DNA of 64,000 nt. Origin: Streptomyces noursei (GTDB taxonomy: Bacteria > Actinomycetota > Actinomycetes > Streptomycetales > Streptomycetaceae). The translations under genes were made by a program, and so were the position numbers. Numbering within the stretch: position 1 is the first letter of the stretch; every line of letters begins with the position of its first letter. This document shows positions 35,564 through 44,090 of the stretch, piece by piece. The notes beneath the pieces are model-generated. The model searched no databases and was not told the DNA's origin. It worked only from the letters and a program-made list of their open reading frames with translations. Where the stretch lies: assembly GCF_016917755.1 (NCBI RefSeq), contig NZ_CP070326.1:186001-250000 (forward strand), read 5' to 3'.

Positions 35564-35601
35564 ACCGCCCGGCGCCGGGGAGGTGCGCCCCGGCGCGGTT
35601 C
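35561..35601. terminator. Bidirectional hairpin between NRPS and aminotransferase genes
   Basis: GAACCG...GCGCCGGGG pairs with CCCCGGCGC-GGTTC around a short loop, occupying almost the entire 36 bases between the two convergent stops. Confidence 0.7.
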
Positions 35602-36850
35602 ACCCGCCGGCCAGCGCCACGGCGGATCGCTCCAGGGACCGCAACAGCCAGCAGACGTGGTCGGGTTCCAGGATCGCCGGCGGGGTCAGGCGGATCACCC
35701 TGCTGGCGTTGAGCGTGTACGAGGTCAGTACGCGCTCCCGGAGCATATGGGTCAGGAACAGTCCGGCCGGCGCTTCGGAGGTGAACTCGATTCCGATGAG
35801 CAGTCCGCGCCCGCGGACCTCCCGGATGAGGGTCGGGCCGGCGGCGGCGAGCGCGTCGGTGATCTGCGGCAGGAGCCGGCCCCCGAGTGTCCTTGCCTGT
35901 TCCACCAGACGGTCCCGCCGCAGCACGTCGATCGTCGTGGCCGCGGCCACGGCCGCGAGGGGGTTGCCGCCGTAGGTCGAGGAGTGGAGCAACGGGTCCT
36001 GGTTGAGCACTTCGTAGACCTCGGGTGTGGCCAAGGTCGCGGCAACCGGCACGACCCCGCCGCTGAGCACCTTCCCCGTCGTCAGCACGTCCGGGCGCAC
36101 CTCTTCCTCGTCGCACCCCCACCAGGATCCGAGGCGGCCGAGTCCGGACTGGATCTCGTCCATGGCGAGCAGGGCGTGGAACTCGTCGCACAGCTCCCGC
36201 ACCTGCCTGAGGTAACCCGTGGGAGGAAGGCGCACCCCGCCCTCGGCCTGTACCGGTTCCAGCAGCACGCACGCCCGCGTCGCGTCGCTCGCCAGTGCGG
36301 CCTTCAGGGCCTCCGCGTCGCCGAACGGGACGAACTCCACGCCCGGCAGCAGGGGTTCGAGACCGGCGCGGTATCGGTTGTTGCCCGTGGCGCTGAGCGC
36401 CCCCAACGTCTTTCCGTGGAAGCCGCCCTCGGCGGCGATCACTCGGCGGCAGCCGTTGGCGCGGGCGAGTTTGATGGCCAACTCGACTGACTCGGTTCCC
36501 GAGTTGACGAAGAAGGCGTACTGCAGGCCGGCGGGTGCCACCGAGGTCAGTGCCTGTGCCGCGGAGGCCACGTTCGGTTCGATCAGTGCACGCGTCGGCA
36601 GCGGGTGCCTGCCCAACTGTGCCGCGACGGCGTCGACGACGTCGGGGTGTCGGTGTCCCAGGAGGAACACCCCGTACCCGCCGCAGTCGAGGTAGGCGGT
36701 GTCCTCCTCGTCGTACACCAGGGCACCGGACGAACGCACCTCCAACGGCAGACCGAGCAGGGAGGCGATGCGGGAGTGGCCGCGATTGACGTGATCACGG
36801 AGGTGGTCGAGCGCGACCGCCCGCGCTCGCCCCTTCTCCGCCGGGCTCAC
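35600..36850 (-). CDS. Class III PLP-dependent aminotransferase
   Basis: 416 residues. The GTG at 36850 overlaps the stop of the upstream SDR gene by four bases and has AGGAG at the right distance. Landmarks of the ornithine/acetylornithine/putrescine aminotransferase class: FFVNSGTESVELAIKLAR, GGFHGKTLGALS, LLEPVQAEGG, AMDEIQSGLGR (PLP-binding Asp) and the Schiff-base Lys in LTTGKVLSGG, then SSTYGGNPLA. It would transfer an amino group to an aldehyde or keto acid. Coupling to a thioester-reductase-like gene suggests that the aldehyde comes from that enzyme. Confidence 0.92.
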   Translation of the reverse strand: MSPAEKGRARAVALDHLRDHVNRGHSRIASLLGLPLEVRSSGALVYDEEDTAYLDCGGYGVFLLGHRHPDVVDAVAAQLGRHPLPTRALIEPNVASAAQALTSVAPAGLQYAFFVNSGTESVELAIKLARANGCRRVIAAEGGFHGKTLGALSATGNNRYRAGLEPLLPGVEFVPFGDAEALKAALASDATRACVLLEPVQAEGGVRLPPTGYLRQVRELCDEFHALLAMDEIQSGLGRLGSWWGCDEEEVRPDVLTTGKVLSGGVVPVAATLATPEVYEVLNQDPLLHSSTYGGNPLAAVAAATTIDVLRRDRLVEQARTLGGRLLPQITDALAAAGPTLIREVRGRGLLIGIEFTSEAPAGLFLTHMLRERVLTSYTLNASRVIRLTPPAILEPDHVCWLLRSLERSAVALAGG

Positions 36851-37893
36851 CGTGCCGCTCCTGCCGCGTTGCGAGGGTGAAATCCGCTGACGTTCGCCCA
36901 TCTGTACATGGAGGCACGCAACGTCTTTACCTGGTCGGGCAGTTCCTCCACATCGCTGGGGAACGGACCGCGGTCGGCGACGTACGGGGTCAGCTGCTCG
37001 GCGAAGGTTTTGATCATCCTCCGGGTCGACGCCGGCACGGCCTCGAGGAACACCGGCACGATGAGCCGCTCGTACAGGTCCTCGTCGACGAAGCGGGTGG
37101 CGGGGACGGGGCGACCCAGTGCCGCCGCGGCGGCCTGGACCTCGTCGGCGATGTGGCCCACTTGCAGGGCGCGCGATCCGGCCGTCAACCACACTTCCGT
37201 CCGCTCGAACTCGTTCTCCAGGAGTTCGGCGATGCACTTCGCCACGACGTCCTGGGGAACGAAGTCGAGCAGCCGGGTGGGGTCCAGCGGGACGAGGGGA
37301 AGCTGGCCGCGCATCATCGCTCCCAACAGGTTGTGAAACCCCTGGTGTTTGGCGATGTGACCGGTTCGGGAGTCGCCGACGATGACCGAGGGCCGGACGA
37401 CGACCGCCGACAGGCCACTGGCCCGCACGACCTCCTCGGCCTGCGCTTTGCTCCTGGCGTACGCCGGTGCAGCCGATTGACCGCCCGCGCCCAGGGCGGA
37501 GAACGCACTGCTGATGTACACCAGTCGCGCCTCGGCCTGCCGGGCAAGTTCGACGATCCGCTCGGTGCCCGCGACATTGGTTTCGACCAGATCGGACTTG
37601 CCGTCGAAGCTGGTGTCGGCCGCGGCATGCACCACCACATCGATCACCGCGGAGAGTTCCTTGAATTCTGTACGGGACAGCCCCAGGCAGGGCCGTCTGA
37701 TGTCTCCGCACACCGTCTTCACTCTCGGCGCGTTCAACGCGGTCGCGTGGATGAGACATGTGACATTGTGCGTACCGAGATACGGCAACAGCGCACTTCC
37801 CACCACTCCGGTCGCGCCGGTGAAGAGAACGTTCAGCGAAGGCTTTTCCGGCCGCGGGTACGGATGTCGGTGCCCCTCCTCCATCTGCCACAT
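36847..37893 (-). CDS. Thioester-reductase-like SDR (extended, NAD-binding 4 type)
   Basis: 348 residues from the ATG at 37893, preceded by GGAAGGA; an in-frame GTG lies 33 bases upstream. Extended SDR with nucleotide motif FTGATGVVGSAL, DVVVHAAADTSFDG, ETNVAGTERIVELA and a YARSK catalytic pair preceded by ISSAFS. The pattern is that of reductase domains releasing carrier- or CoA-bound acyl chains as aldehydes, though simple epimerases share it. Translationally coupled to the aminotransferase gene; together they could perform reduction followed by amination. Confidence 0.85.
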   Translation of the reverse strand: MWQMEEGHRHPYPRPEKPSLNVLFTGATGVVGSALLPYLGTHNVTCLIHATALNAPRVKTVCGDIRRPCLGLSRTEFKELSAVIDVVVHAAADTSFDGKSDLVETNVAGTERIVELARQAEARLVYISSAFSALGAGGQSAAPAYARSKAQAEEVVRASGLSAVVVRPSVIVGDSRTGHIAKHQGFHNLLGAMMRGQLPLVPLDPTRLLDFVPQDVVAKCIAELLENEFERTEVWLTAGSRALQVGHIADEVQAAAAALGRPVPATRFVDEDLYERLIVPVFLEAVPASTRRMIKTFAEQLTPYVADRGPFPSDVEELPDQVKTLRASMYRWANVSGFHPRNAAGAAR

Positions 37894-38444
37894 GGGTGTT
37901 GTGTCCTTCCATCGGGAATTCTCCACGCGAGAACGGGCGTGCGGCGCGGGCCCGAGGCACTGAGAAGAGAGGGATACCCACGGTTCACCTCCAGCCGCAG
38001 AGGCGGCCGGAACACTATCGGACGTAGCGCACCGTTACTTCAGGAACCGAGGAACATGCTATGGAGGTGTCGGACAGGCCACCACCGGAGACGCCACCCG
38101 ACGCGACCGCCACACGGAATGTGCGCACCTCGCACACCCATATCCCGGAGCAGTGCTTTCCCTTCGTCCCGCCTGTCGCCAGTCGTCCGCCGGATGGCGC
38201 AAGACCGCAGCTCCCGGCAGGCGCACGCTCCTCTTCGGGTCCTAGCATGACGGCATGGCAACGTGTGGCGCTGTTCCCCGCGACAATGAGGAGTGCCGCC
38301 GCATCCGACAGGAAAGAAACCGTCCCATCGACCGCAATTCCCATGGGAACGTCGCGCCCGGTTTGCGTTGATCTCCCCGACTCGCGCCAGGCCGCCGAAG
38401 ATCATGCCTTCTCTTATCCGTGGCTCGGAAAGTTTGGGGGTGCA
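37894..38444. other. Divergent promoter region, no gene supported
   Basis: It separates the minus-strand SDR/aminotransferase pair from the plus-strand SRPBCC/acyltransferase pair. Open frames exist on both strands but none has a ribosome-binding site plus a recognisable product. No clear palindrome longer than 8 bp was seen. Confidence 0.4.
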
Positions 38445-38939
38445 GTGCGCGAGGTCCGCGTTGCTCTTCACATTCCCGGTGGACAGCCGAGGAAGGTATT
38501 CGACTCACTCTCGGATTTCGCCAGCTTCCCCCTGTATTCCGACGTCGTGCACTCCGTCTCCCTTACGGACGGCCCCGACCACGACCGGATCTCCACATGG
38601 GAAGTCGACTTCGCCGGCGGGATTCTCAAGTGGCGGGAACGGGACCGTCTGGACAAACCGCGTCTGCGGATCGACTTCGAACTCGTCGACGGTGACCTGC
38701 ACGCCCTTTCCGGTGGCTGGTCGATCGCGCAGCTCCCGGAGGGGAGCACGGTCCGGTTCGGCGCCCGCTTCGATCTCGGGGTACCCGGTATGGCGGATCT
38801 CCTGGAACCCGTCGCCGGCCGGGCCATGACGGACACCGTGACCAAGATGCTGCACGGGGTCTTCGGCCCGGACGCCGAGGTCACCGAGTGCCAGGACCGG
38901 TCCGTGGCGCCTTTGGAGGGCTGCGGTGACCAGCCCTGA
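38445..38939 (+). CDS. SRPBCC / polyketide cyclase-like protein
   Basis: 164 residues from the GTG at 38445 (GGGGG seven bases before). This start puts the first strand VREVRVALHIPGG at the N-terminus, as in other members; the frame is open for another 380 bases upstream but without family similarity. Typical pattern: VFDSLSDFASFPLYSD, WEVDFAGGILKWRERD, IDFELVDGDLHALSGGW. Such helix-grip proteins bind hydrophobic ligands or guide cyclisation or aromatisation. The next gene starts 14 bases before its stop. Confidence 0.75.
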   Translation: MREVRVALHIPGGQPRKVFDSLSDFASFPLYSDVVHSVSLTDGPDHDRISTWEVDFAGGILKWRERDRLDKPRLRIDFELVDGDLHALSGGWSIAQLPEGSTVRFGARFDLGVPGMADLLEPVAGRAMTDTVTKMLHGVFGPDAEVTECQDRSVAPLEGCGDQP

Positions 38940-40074
38940 ACGCACGGCCGTGGGCTCGGACACCCAATGGCAGGTCGAGGTGGCCGACAGTGTCTCCGAG
39001 ATCCCTGAGGATGTCTGGCGGAATCTCGCGCCTCCCGACGACCCGCTCTACGAATACGCGTTGTTCCAGGCCATGGAACGGACCGGGATCGGCCCGGATG
39101 CCTATCGATACCTCGTACTCCGACAAGGACAGCACGTAGGGGCCGTGTTGCCCACCTGCGTCTTCCGCGCACTGGCCCTCGAAGACGCATTGGGGAAACA
39201 GGGGCGAAAGGCGCTGCGGCCGCTGCACCGCATCATGGGAAGACCGCTGCGCGTCGGGATGTTGGTGTGTGGAAACCTCCTGGGAGAAGGGAGGGTCCTG
39301 CGTGAGCCCGGACTCCATGCGGCGGCCCCGCATCTGCTGGTGAAGGCGGTGCGACAACTGGCTGCGGCGGCAGGCACCCGGTGGACCGTGGTCAAGGACT
39401 TCCCGCAGACGGACATGGAGTGGCTGGGACCGGCCCTGGAAAGCGCAGGCTTCTTTCGCGCGCCGGGAATGCCCGACGCTCGGATCGCTCTGCACGCCAA
39501 GACCTTCGAAGAATTCATCTCGTCCCTGTCGAGGAACGGGCGGAGCACCGCCCGGCGCAATCTGGCGAGGTTTTCCGAGCACGACGACGCGACCTTCGAG
39601 GTGCGTGAGCGCTTCGATGATCTCGTACCGGCCATGATGCCGCTCTACGAAGCGGTACTCGACCGTGCGGAGAGCCGGCTGGACGTCTGGACACCGGAAT
39701 TCATGACCCTGCTCTCCACCGACCCGAGGATCTCGGCCAAGGCGATCACCTGCTGGCAAGGAGAGCGCCTGGTGGGGTTCCTCATCTGCCTCTTCGGTGA
39801 GAAGAACTCGGTCGCGTTCCGTATCGGCATCGATTACGCCTGCTCGCGTGAACTGCGGCTCTACCAGGTCACCTACTACCGCGGCATCGAGGAAGCCATT
39901 CGCTCGGGGATGACCGAGATCAACCTGACGCAGACCGCCTACGAGTCAAAACGCAGGATGGGGTGCCACCTCGTCCCCCTCGAACATGCCGTGACGCACA
40001 GCAACCGGGTCTGCAGAGCGATTCTCAAGCGGGTGTTCCCGATGGCGCTCAACCGGTCCGGAGAGCAGCCATGA
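38926..40074 (+). CDS. FemAB/BioF2-like GNAT acyltransferase
   Basis: 382 residues, GTG start with GGAGGG upstream, overlapping the SRPBCC gene by 14 bases. The protein shows a double-GNAT arrangement (PF13480-like): SRNGRSTARRNLARFSEHDD, then LVGFLICLFGEKNSVAFRIG and INLTQTAYESKRRMGCHLVP. Relatives transfer acyl or aminoacyl groups to amines in cell-wall or lipid biosynthesis. Its acceptor could be the amine made by the neighbouring reductase/aminotransferase pair, but this is inference from gene order only. Confidence 0.8.
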   Translation: MTSPERTAVGSDTQWQVEVADSVSEIPEDVWRNLAPPDDPLYEYALFQAMERTGIGPDAYRYLVLRQGQHVGAVLPTCVFRALALEDALGKQGRKALRPLHRIMGRPLRVGMLVCGNLLGEGRVLREPGLHAAAPHLLVKAVRQLAAAAGTRWTVVKDFPQTDMEWLGPALESAGFFRAPGMPDARIALHAKTFEEFISSLSRNGRSTARRNLARFSEHDDATFEVRERFDDLVPAMMPLYEAVLDRAESRLDVWTPEFMTLLSTDPRISAKAITCWQGERLVGFLICLFGEKNSVAFRIGIDYACSRELRLYQVTYYRGIEEAIRSGMTEINLTQTAYESKRRMGCHLVPLEHAVTHSNRVCRAILKRVFPMALNRSGEQP

Positions 40075-40116
40075 GCCGGCGGGCCTGAACCGACGGGCCC
40101 GCCCCACCGGCTGACT

Positions 40117-40449
40117 GTGAAGGCCGCGGAGTGCGACCGGCCAGTGCCCGTGCGGCCGACGCCCGTTCATGCGGCCGGGAGCAGGCCCGCCGCGGGTACC
40201 CGTGCCTGGGACGGGACGGCTGGAGGTCAATCCCTTTCCGCCGACGCCGGAATCCCGTACAGCGGGACGGTCACGTGCCTGCTGGAGCGTACCGATGGCT
40301 CGACCGTCCGGCTCGGCAGCTTCCGTCTGCACGGGGGGGACGGCTACTGGGGCGGTCCGGCCTCCTTGAACGCCGCCACGCTGTCCCACGTCCGCCTGAC
40401 CTCGGCCGACGGTCACGATCTGGCAACCGCGCGCTTCAGCCCACGGTGA
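40117..40449 (+). CDS. Hypothetical protein, possibly a 5'-truncated gene
   Basis: 110 residues with a GTG start at 40117 that lacks a convincing ribosome-binding site. The last 65 residues (YSGTVTCLLERTDGSTVRLG, then FRLHGGDGYWGGPASL and ATARF) form a compact all-beta unit seen at the C-terminus of some larger streptomycete proteins, possibly regulatory membrane proteins. The first 45 residues are low-complexity. It may be the tail of a gene whose front has been lost. Confidence 0.4.
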   Translation: MKAAECDRPVPVRPTPVHAAGSRPAAGTRAWDGTAGGQSLSADAGIPYSGTVTCLLERTDGSTVRLGSFRLHGGDGYWGGPASLNAATLSHVRLTSADGHDLATARFSPR

Positions 40450-40478
40450 CCTGCACAGACACAACGGCCCTCGGACGC

Positions 40479-40527
40479 CCTGGCTCCTGTCGCCCGCGTG
40501 CCTGGAGTGCGGACGACAGGAGCCAGG
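40479..40527. terminator. Hairpin terminator next to the IS insertion
   Basis: A perfect 14-bp inverted repeat, CCTGGCTCCTGTCG and its complement, around a 21-base loop, 30 bases after the hypothetical gene and 16 bases before the insertion element. Before insertion it probably served the convergent ZIP gene as well. Confidence 0.75.
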
Positions 40528-40542
40528 TGGCACGCCTGGGAA

Positions 40543-40566
40543 CCTAGCTACTTGCTCCTGAAGAAG
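40543..40566 (+). repeat. Left terminal inverted repeat of the IS
   Basis: Starts CCTAGCTACTTGCTCC and differs from the right end only at position 21 (G versus A). Confidence 0.88.
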
Positions 40567-40645
40567 TATGGGACGTCGCTGGGTTGTCCTTTGGGGAGAG
40601 CTGGTGGGGGCTGTCTCTTGGCCGCGATAGTGGAGGCGGGTCGTT

Positions 40646-42028
40646 GTGGCCGGGGGTGGGGCGGTGTTGCGTGTCGCGGGAGTGCAGGATCCCTGGTGGG
40701 AGGTGCTGCCGGAGCAAGCTCGACAGATGCCCTCCGAGTTGGCCAGGATCGATGCGTATCTGGACGACGAGCGGTTCATCGCCCCCTGGCGCGGGGTATT
40801 CGCCGAGCGTCTGGGGCGGCCGTCGATCCCGGTCGAGACGCTACTTCGGCTGCTGTATCTCAAGCACCGCTACCAGCTCGGCTACGAGACGCTGTGCCGG
40901 GAGGTCGCCGACTCGTTGAGCTGGAGGCGGTTCTGCCGGATCCCACTGACGTCCCCGGTCCCGCACCCGACCACCTTGATCAAGCTGATGCGCCGCAGCG
41001 GAACGCAGACCGTCGAGCAGCTCAATGCCGCGCTGCTGGGCAAGCTGGTCGAAGACAAGCTGCTGCGATGCCGCAAACTGCGCATCGACACCACGGTAGT
41101 CGAAGCCGATATCGACCACCCCACAGACGCTGATCTGCTGGAGCACGGGGTGCGCGAGCCGGGCCGGCTGGTGCGGCGGATCAAGGCTGCGGGCGCGGCA
41201 AGGCGCACGTCCTTCCGGGATCGCAGTCGATCTGCGGGGCGCCGGCTGAAGGAGATCTCGCGTACGCTGCGGCGGCGCACCGGGCAGGCGCTGGGTGAGA
41301 TCGACCGGCTCACCGGTGAGATCGCGACTGTGGCTCGTGCGACCCTGCGGGACGTGGCTGCGGTGGAGCGCAATGCTCTGCGTGCGCTGGGCAAACGGCC
41401 TTCGGGACGGCTCGCGCATCTGGTGGGTGCGCTGGCCGAGACTGCGGCAGGCACCCGCCGGCTGCTGGAGCAGACCGCTTTGCGGCTGGCGGGCATCCGC
41501 ACAATCCCTGACCGGCTGGTTTCGTTGGCCGACCCCGATGCCCGGCCGATCCGCAAGGGCAAACCCCAGCACCCCACCCAGTTCGGCTACACGGCACTGG
41601 TGGCCGAGGACGAACGCGGCTTCGTCGTCGACCACCAAGTCCAACGTGGGAACCCACCCGACGCGCCGCAACTGGTTCCCTCCGTGGAGCGTGTCACCAT
41701 GCTGACCGGCCGCCCACCGGGCACGATCGTCGCCGACCGGGGCTTCGGTACCGCGGCCAACGACCAGTCCCTGACCGAACTCGGCGTCCAGCGGATCGGT
41801 CTCCAACGCGCTGGAAGACCCGGCAAGGCACGACGTGAACACGAACGAAGTCGCCCGTTCCGGCGCATGCGCAACTGGAGAGTCGGGATCGAGGCCCGCA
41901 TCAGCCATCTCAAGCGCAGCTTCGGCTTCCGCCGCACCCGCCTCCGCCGCCTGACCGGCGCCCAGACCTGGGCCGGACTCGGGATCTTCGCCTACAACCT
42001 CCACCGGATGACCACCCACAGCCGGTGA
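40646..42028 (+). CDS. DDE transposase
   Basis: 460 residues. N-terminal DUF772-type domain (ETLLRLLYLKHRYQLGYETL, then CREVADSLSWRRFCRIPL), a first acidic residue in RIDTTVVEADID, a basic middle insertion of about 130 residues, a second Asp in GTIVADRGFGT and a Glu in WRVGIEARISHLKRSFG. This matches IS5/ISNCY-like elements with a large insert between the first and second catalytic residues. The frame is intact from end to end, so the element is probably active. GTG start; later starts are possible. Confidence 0.88.
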   Translation: MAGGGAVLRVAGVQDPWWEVLPEQARQMPSELARIDAYLDDERFIAPWRGVFAERLGRPSIPVETLLRLLYLKHRYQLGYETLCREVADSLSWRRFCRIPLTSPVPHPTTLIKLMRRSGTQTVEQLNAALLGKLVEDKLLRCRKLRIDTTVVEADIDHPTDADLLEHGVREPGRLVRRIKAAGAARRTSFRDRSRSAGRRLKEISRTLRRRTGQALGEIDRLTGEIATVARATLRDVAAVERNALRALGKRPSGRLAHLVGALAETAAGTRRLLEQTALRLAGIRTIPDRLVSLADPDARPIRKGKPQHPTQFGYTALVAEDERGFVVDHQVQRGNPPDAPQLVPSVERVTMLTGRPPGTIVADRGFGTAANDQSLTELGVQRIGLQRAGRPGKARREHERSRPFRRMRNWRVGIEARISHLKRSFGFRRTRLRRLTGAQTWAGLGIFAYNLHRMTTHSR

Positions 42029-42099
42029 GGCAGGGACCAACGGCAGACCGGCGGCCAGGGCGCCATCCAACCGCACCGCCCCCGCCACCAGCCCAAACC

Positions 42100-42123
42100 C
42101 TTTTTCAGGAGCAAGTAGCTAGG
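42100..42123 (-). repeat. Right terminal inverted repeat of the IS
   Basis: Complement of the left end with one mismatch. Its last bases CTAG provide the TAG stop codon of the ZIP transporter gene on the minus strand. Confidence 0.88.
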
Positions 42124-42943
42124 CACCCGCTGCCGTGACGACGGCGTCCGTGGCGAAGCCGAGCAGCAGGCCGACAAGGATGCACCAGGTCGTGAGGATC
42201 TTCTGTCCGCTCCTGCGAGCCACCGCCAGCAGTTCGATGACGACGTAGAGGATCGAACCCGCGGCCAGGCCGAGGAAGGCGATCGAGAGGGTGTCGTTGA
42301 CCAGGTGCTGGCCGACGATGGTCCCCAGGAAGGTGGGACCGCCGCCGATCAGACCGAGCCCGAGCAGCGTGAGCCAGGAAGGCCGTTCGCCTTCGGCGGC
42401 CAGCGGCGCGACGATGCCGAAGCCCTCGGTGGCGTTGTGCAGTCCGAACCCGACGATCAGCAGGACGGCGAGGGAGAGTTCGCCCTGGGCGGCGGAGTTC
42501 CCGATGGCCAGCCCCTCGGCGAAGTTGTGCAGGCCGATACCGGTGGCGATCATCAGCGCGAGCGAGCCCGCCTGGCTGCGGTTCTTCCGGGGCAGCTCGG
42601 TGGTCACCGCGCCCGGGTCCGCCGACTGTGCGGTGGCGGCCCGGCGGCGGCCGAGCCAGCTGTCGTAGTGCACGAGGCCGGCCAGTCCGATCGTCAGGCC
42701 CACGGCCAGCGTGCCGCCTCCGGTCGCGACCGTCTCCCAGTCGTGTTTGCCCAGCGCGGTGTCGATGGGGTCCCAGGCATGGGTCAGAACGTCCCAGACA
42801 AGGAAGGTCAGGATGCCGATGGCCACCGCGTTCAGCCCTGCCTTGAGGCGGGGTGTGGGAGTGCGCAGGCGGCCGAGGGGAAGTCCGAGATAGATGGTGA
42901 AACCTGCGATAGCTCCCAGAAGGGCGATATGCGCGCTGGACAT
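42119..42943 (-). CDS. ZIP-family divalent metal transporter, 3' end altered by the IS
   Basis: 274 residues, about eight membrane helices. Metal-binding motifs HNFAEGLAIG in helix 4 and HNATEGFGI in helix 5 are intact. The stop codon is formed by the terminal repeat of the adjacent insertion sequence, so the original last residues have been lost or replaced; the last helix (CILVGLLLGFATDAVVTAAGA) looks complete and the protein may still work. GGAGA precedes the ATG at 42943. A DtxR-type box 42 bases upstream suggests control by iron or manganese. Confidence 0.88.
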   Translation of the reverse strand: MSSAHIALLGAIAGFTIYLGLPLGRLRTPTPRLKAGLNAVAIGILTFLVWDVLTHAWDPIDTALGKHDWETVATGGGTLAVGLTIGLAGLVHYDSWLGRRRAATAQSADPGAVTTELPRKNRSQAGSLALMIATGIGLHNFAEGLAIGNSAAQGELSLAVLLIVGFGLHNATEGFGIVAPLAAEGERPSWLTLLGLGLIGGGPTFLGTIVGQHLVNDTLSIAFLGLAAGSILYVVIELLAVARRSGQKILTTWCILVGLLLGFATDAVVTAAGA

Positions 42944-42984
42944 GGGGTCTCCGCTCTGACGTGCACGGGGGAAGCGCACAGAAC

Positions 42985-43009
42985 GTAAGGCAGGCAAGCC
43001 TTGCCTAAC
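42985..43009 (-). promoter_or_regulatory. DtxR/DmdR-type iron box before the ZIP gene
   Basis: The core AGGCAAGCCTTGCCT (42992-43006) is a perfect 7-1-7 palindrome; on the gene's strand it extends to TTAGGCAAGGCTTGCC, close to the actinobacterial iron-box consensus TTAGGTTAGGCTNACC. It is 42-66 bases upstream of the ZIP start. The remaining 43010-43331 shows no supported gene. Confidence 0.7.
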
Positions 43010-43331
43010 AACCCAGGGGGCCGGACTTCAAGAAAGCTTGGGAAACCCATTACGGAGGTATCGCGTGTCTGTTTGAACCTGGTGGGCCGCGCCTTGACTC
43101 CGGTGGCCGGGCACGGCGAGCGTGCGACACGGCCCAGCAGGTGCGGGCGAGCACTCCAGGCAACGGTCCCAGGCGAGGCGAAACCAGGCTCGTCGCATTT
43201 CGGGCGGAGTCCGGAGTGGGGCTCGTGCCGAGCAGATCGTGACCGACGCGCACCGCTGCGTCCAGGTCACGCCGGCGGACGTTTCAGCGGGCGCAAGACC
43301 CCCATCGCGTAGAGGAGATAGGAGTTGGGAG

Positions 43332-43997
43332 ATGGGGGCCGGCCAGCAGTGGGCATCGGGTCGATACGATCACCGCGTGCGTAAGGACATCCCACTCGAC
43401 CTCATCGTGGTTGCACCCGATCCCGCCTGGGCGCGCCGGGCCGAGGACCTCGCGGACGCGCTCTATGTGTCGCTTCAGCCGCTCGCGGTCCACGTCGAAC
43501 ACATCGGCAGCACGGCGGTGCCCGGCATGGCGGCCAAACCCGTCCTCGATCTCCAGGTCAGTGTCCGCGACCTGAAGGAGGTGGTGGGCGCGTTCGACGA
43601 AGCGCTTGCCGGCCACGGCTTCGTGCGCGCTCCCTACCGGCAGGACCACGTTCCCGCGGGCAGTGACGACGATCCGGCGCGGTGGGCGAAGCGGCTGTGG
43701 ACCCGGCGCGGTTCCCCGGATCCGGACGTCAACCTCCATGTCCGTGTGGTCGGTTCCCCCAACGAGCGACTGGCGCTCCTCTTCCGTGACTGGTTGCGTG
43801 CCCATCCCGAGGCGGTGCCGGCCTACGCCCGTTTCAAGCAGCTGCTGGCCGAGGCCGTTGCGGACCTCGCGACCTACGCCGACGTCAAGGACCCGGTGGT
43901 CGACCTCGTGGCCACCGTCGCCGAGCCCTGGGCCCGGGCGACGGGGTGGCAGGCGTCGACCACCATGACGGTCCGGCCCGCCGCACGCCGCTCCTGA
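43332..43997 (+). CDS. GrpB-domain (UPF0157) nucleotidyltransferase-like protein
   Basis: 221 residues from the ATG at 43332 (GGAG seven bases upstream; a GTG at 43377 is possible but has no ribosome-binding site). The GrpB hallmarks are present: VEHIGSTAVPGMAAKPVLDL near the N-terminus, NLHVRVVGSPNERLALLFRD, and a C-terminal helical KQLLAEAVADLATYADVK. Members are distantly related to nucleotidyltransferases; the biochemical role is unproven. Confidence 0.88.
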   Translation: MGAGQQWASGRYDHRVRKDIPLDLIVVAPDPAWARRAEDLADALYVSLQPLAVHVEHIGSTAVPGMAAKPVLDLQVSVRDLKEVVGAFDEALAGHGFVRAPYRQDHVPAGSDDDPARWAKRLWTRRGSPDPDVNLHVRVVGSPNERLALLFRDWLRAHPEAVPAYARFKQLLAEAVADLATYADVKDPVVDLVATVAEPWARATGWQASTTMTVRPAARRS

Positions 43998-44090
43998 CCG
44001 CGTGGCACCGTGCGGCCCTGCGCGCCGACGCGCCGGCGGTGCCGCCTCCTGACGTACTCGTTCGGGTTGACCTGCTCGTCCGGGTGGATT

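Larger units (their letters stand above)
40543..42123 (+). mobile_element. Insertion sequence with 24-bp terminal inverted repeats
   Basis: A 1.58-kb element bounded by inverted repeats beginning CCTAGCTACTTGCTCC, with one mismatch in 24 bases. It encodes one full-length DDE transposase. No target-site duplication is evident in the flanks (GGGAA on the left, CACCC on the right), so the duplication has decayed, is very short, or lies inside the CCTAG end. The intact transposase and near-identical ends suggest recent arrival. Confidence 0.88.

Noticed and set aside
38015-38344. Minus-strand frame of 109 codons in the divergent promoter region
   Set aside because: No ribosome-binding site, no family match, and codon third-position bias is weak.
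40584-40919. Short frame at the start of the IS as a separate first transposase ORF
   Set aside because: The 460-codon frame already contains a complete transposase with N-terminal domain, so no two-ORF frameshift arrangement is needed.
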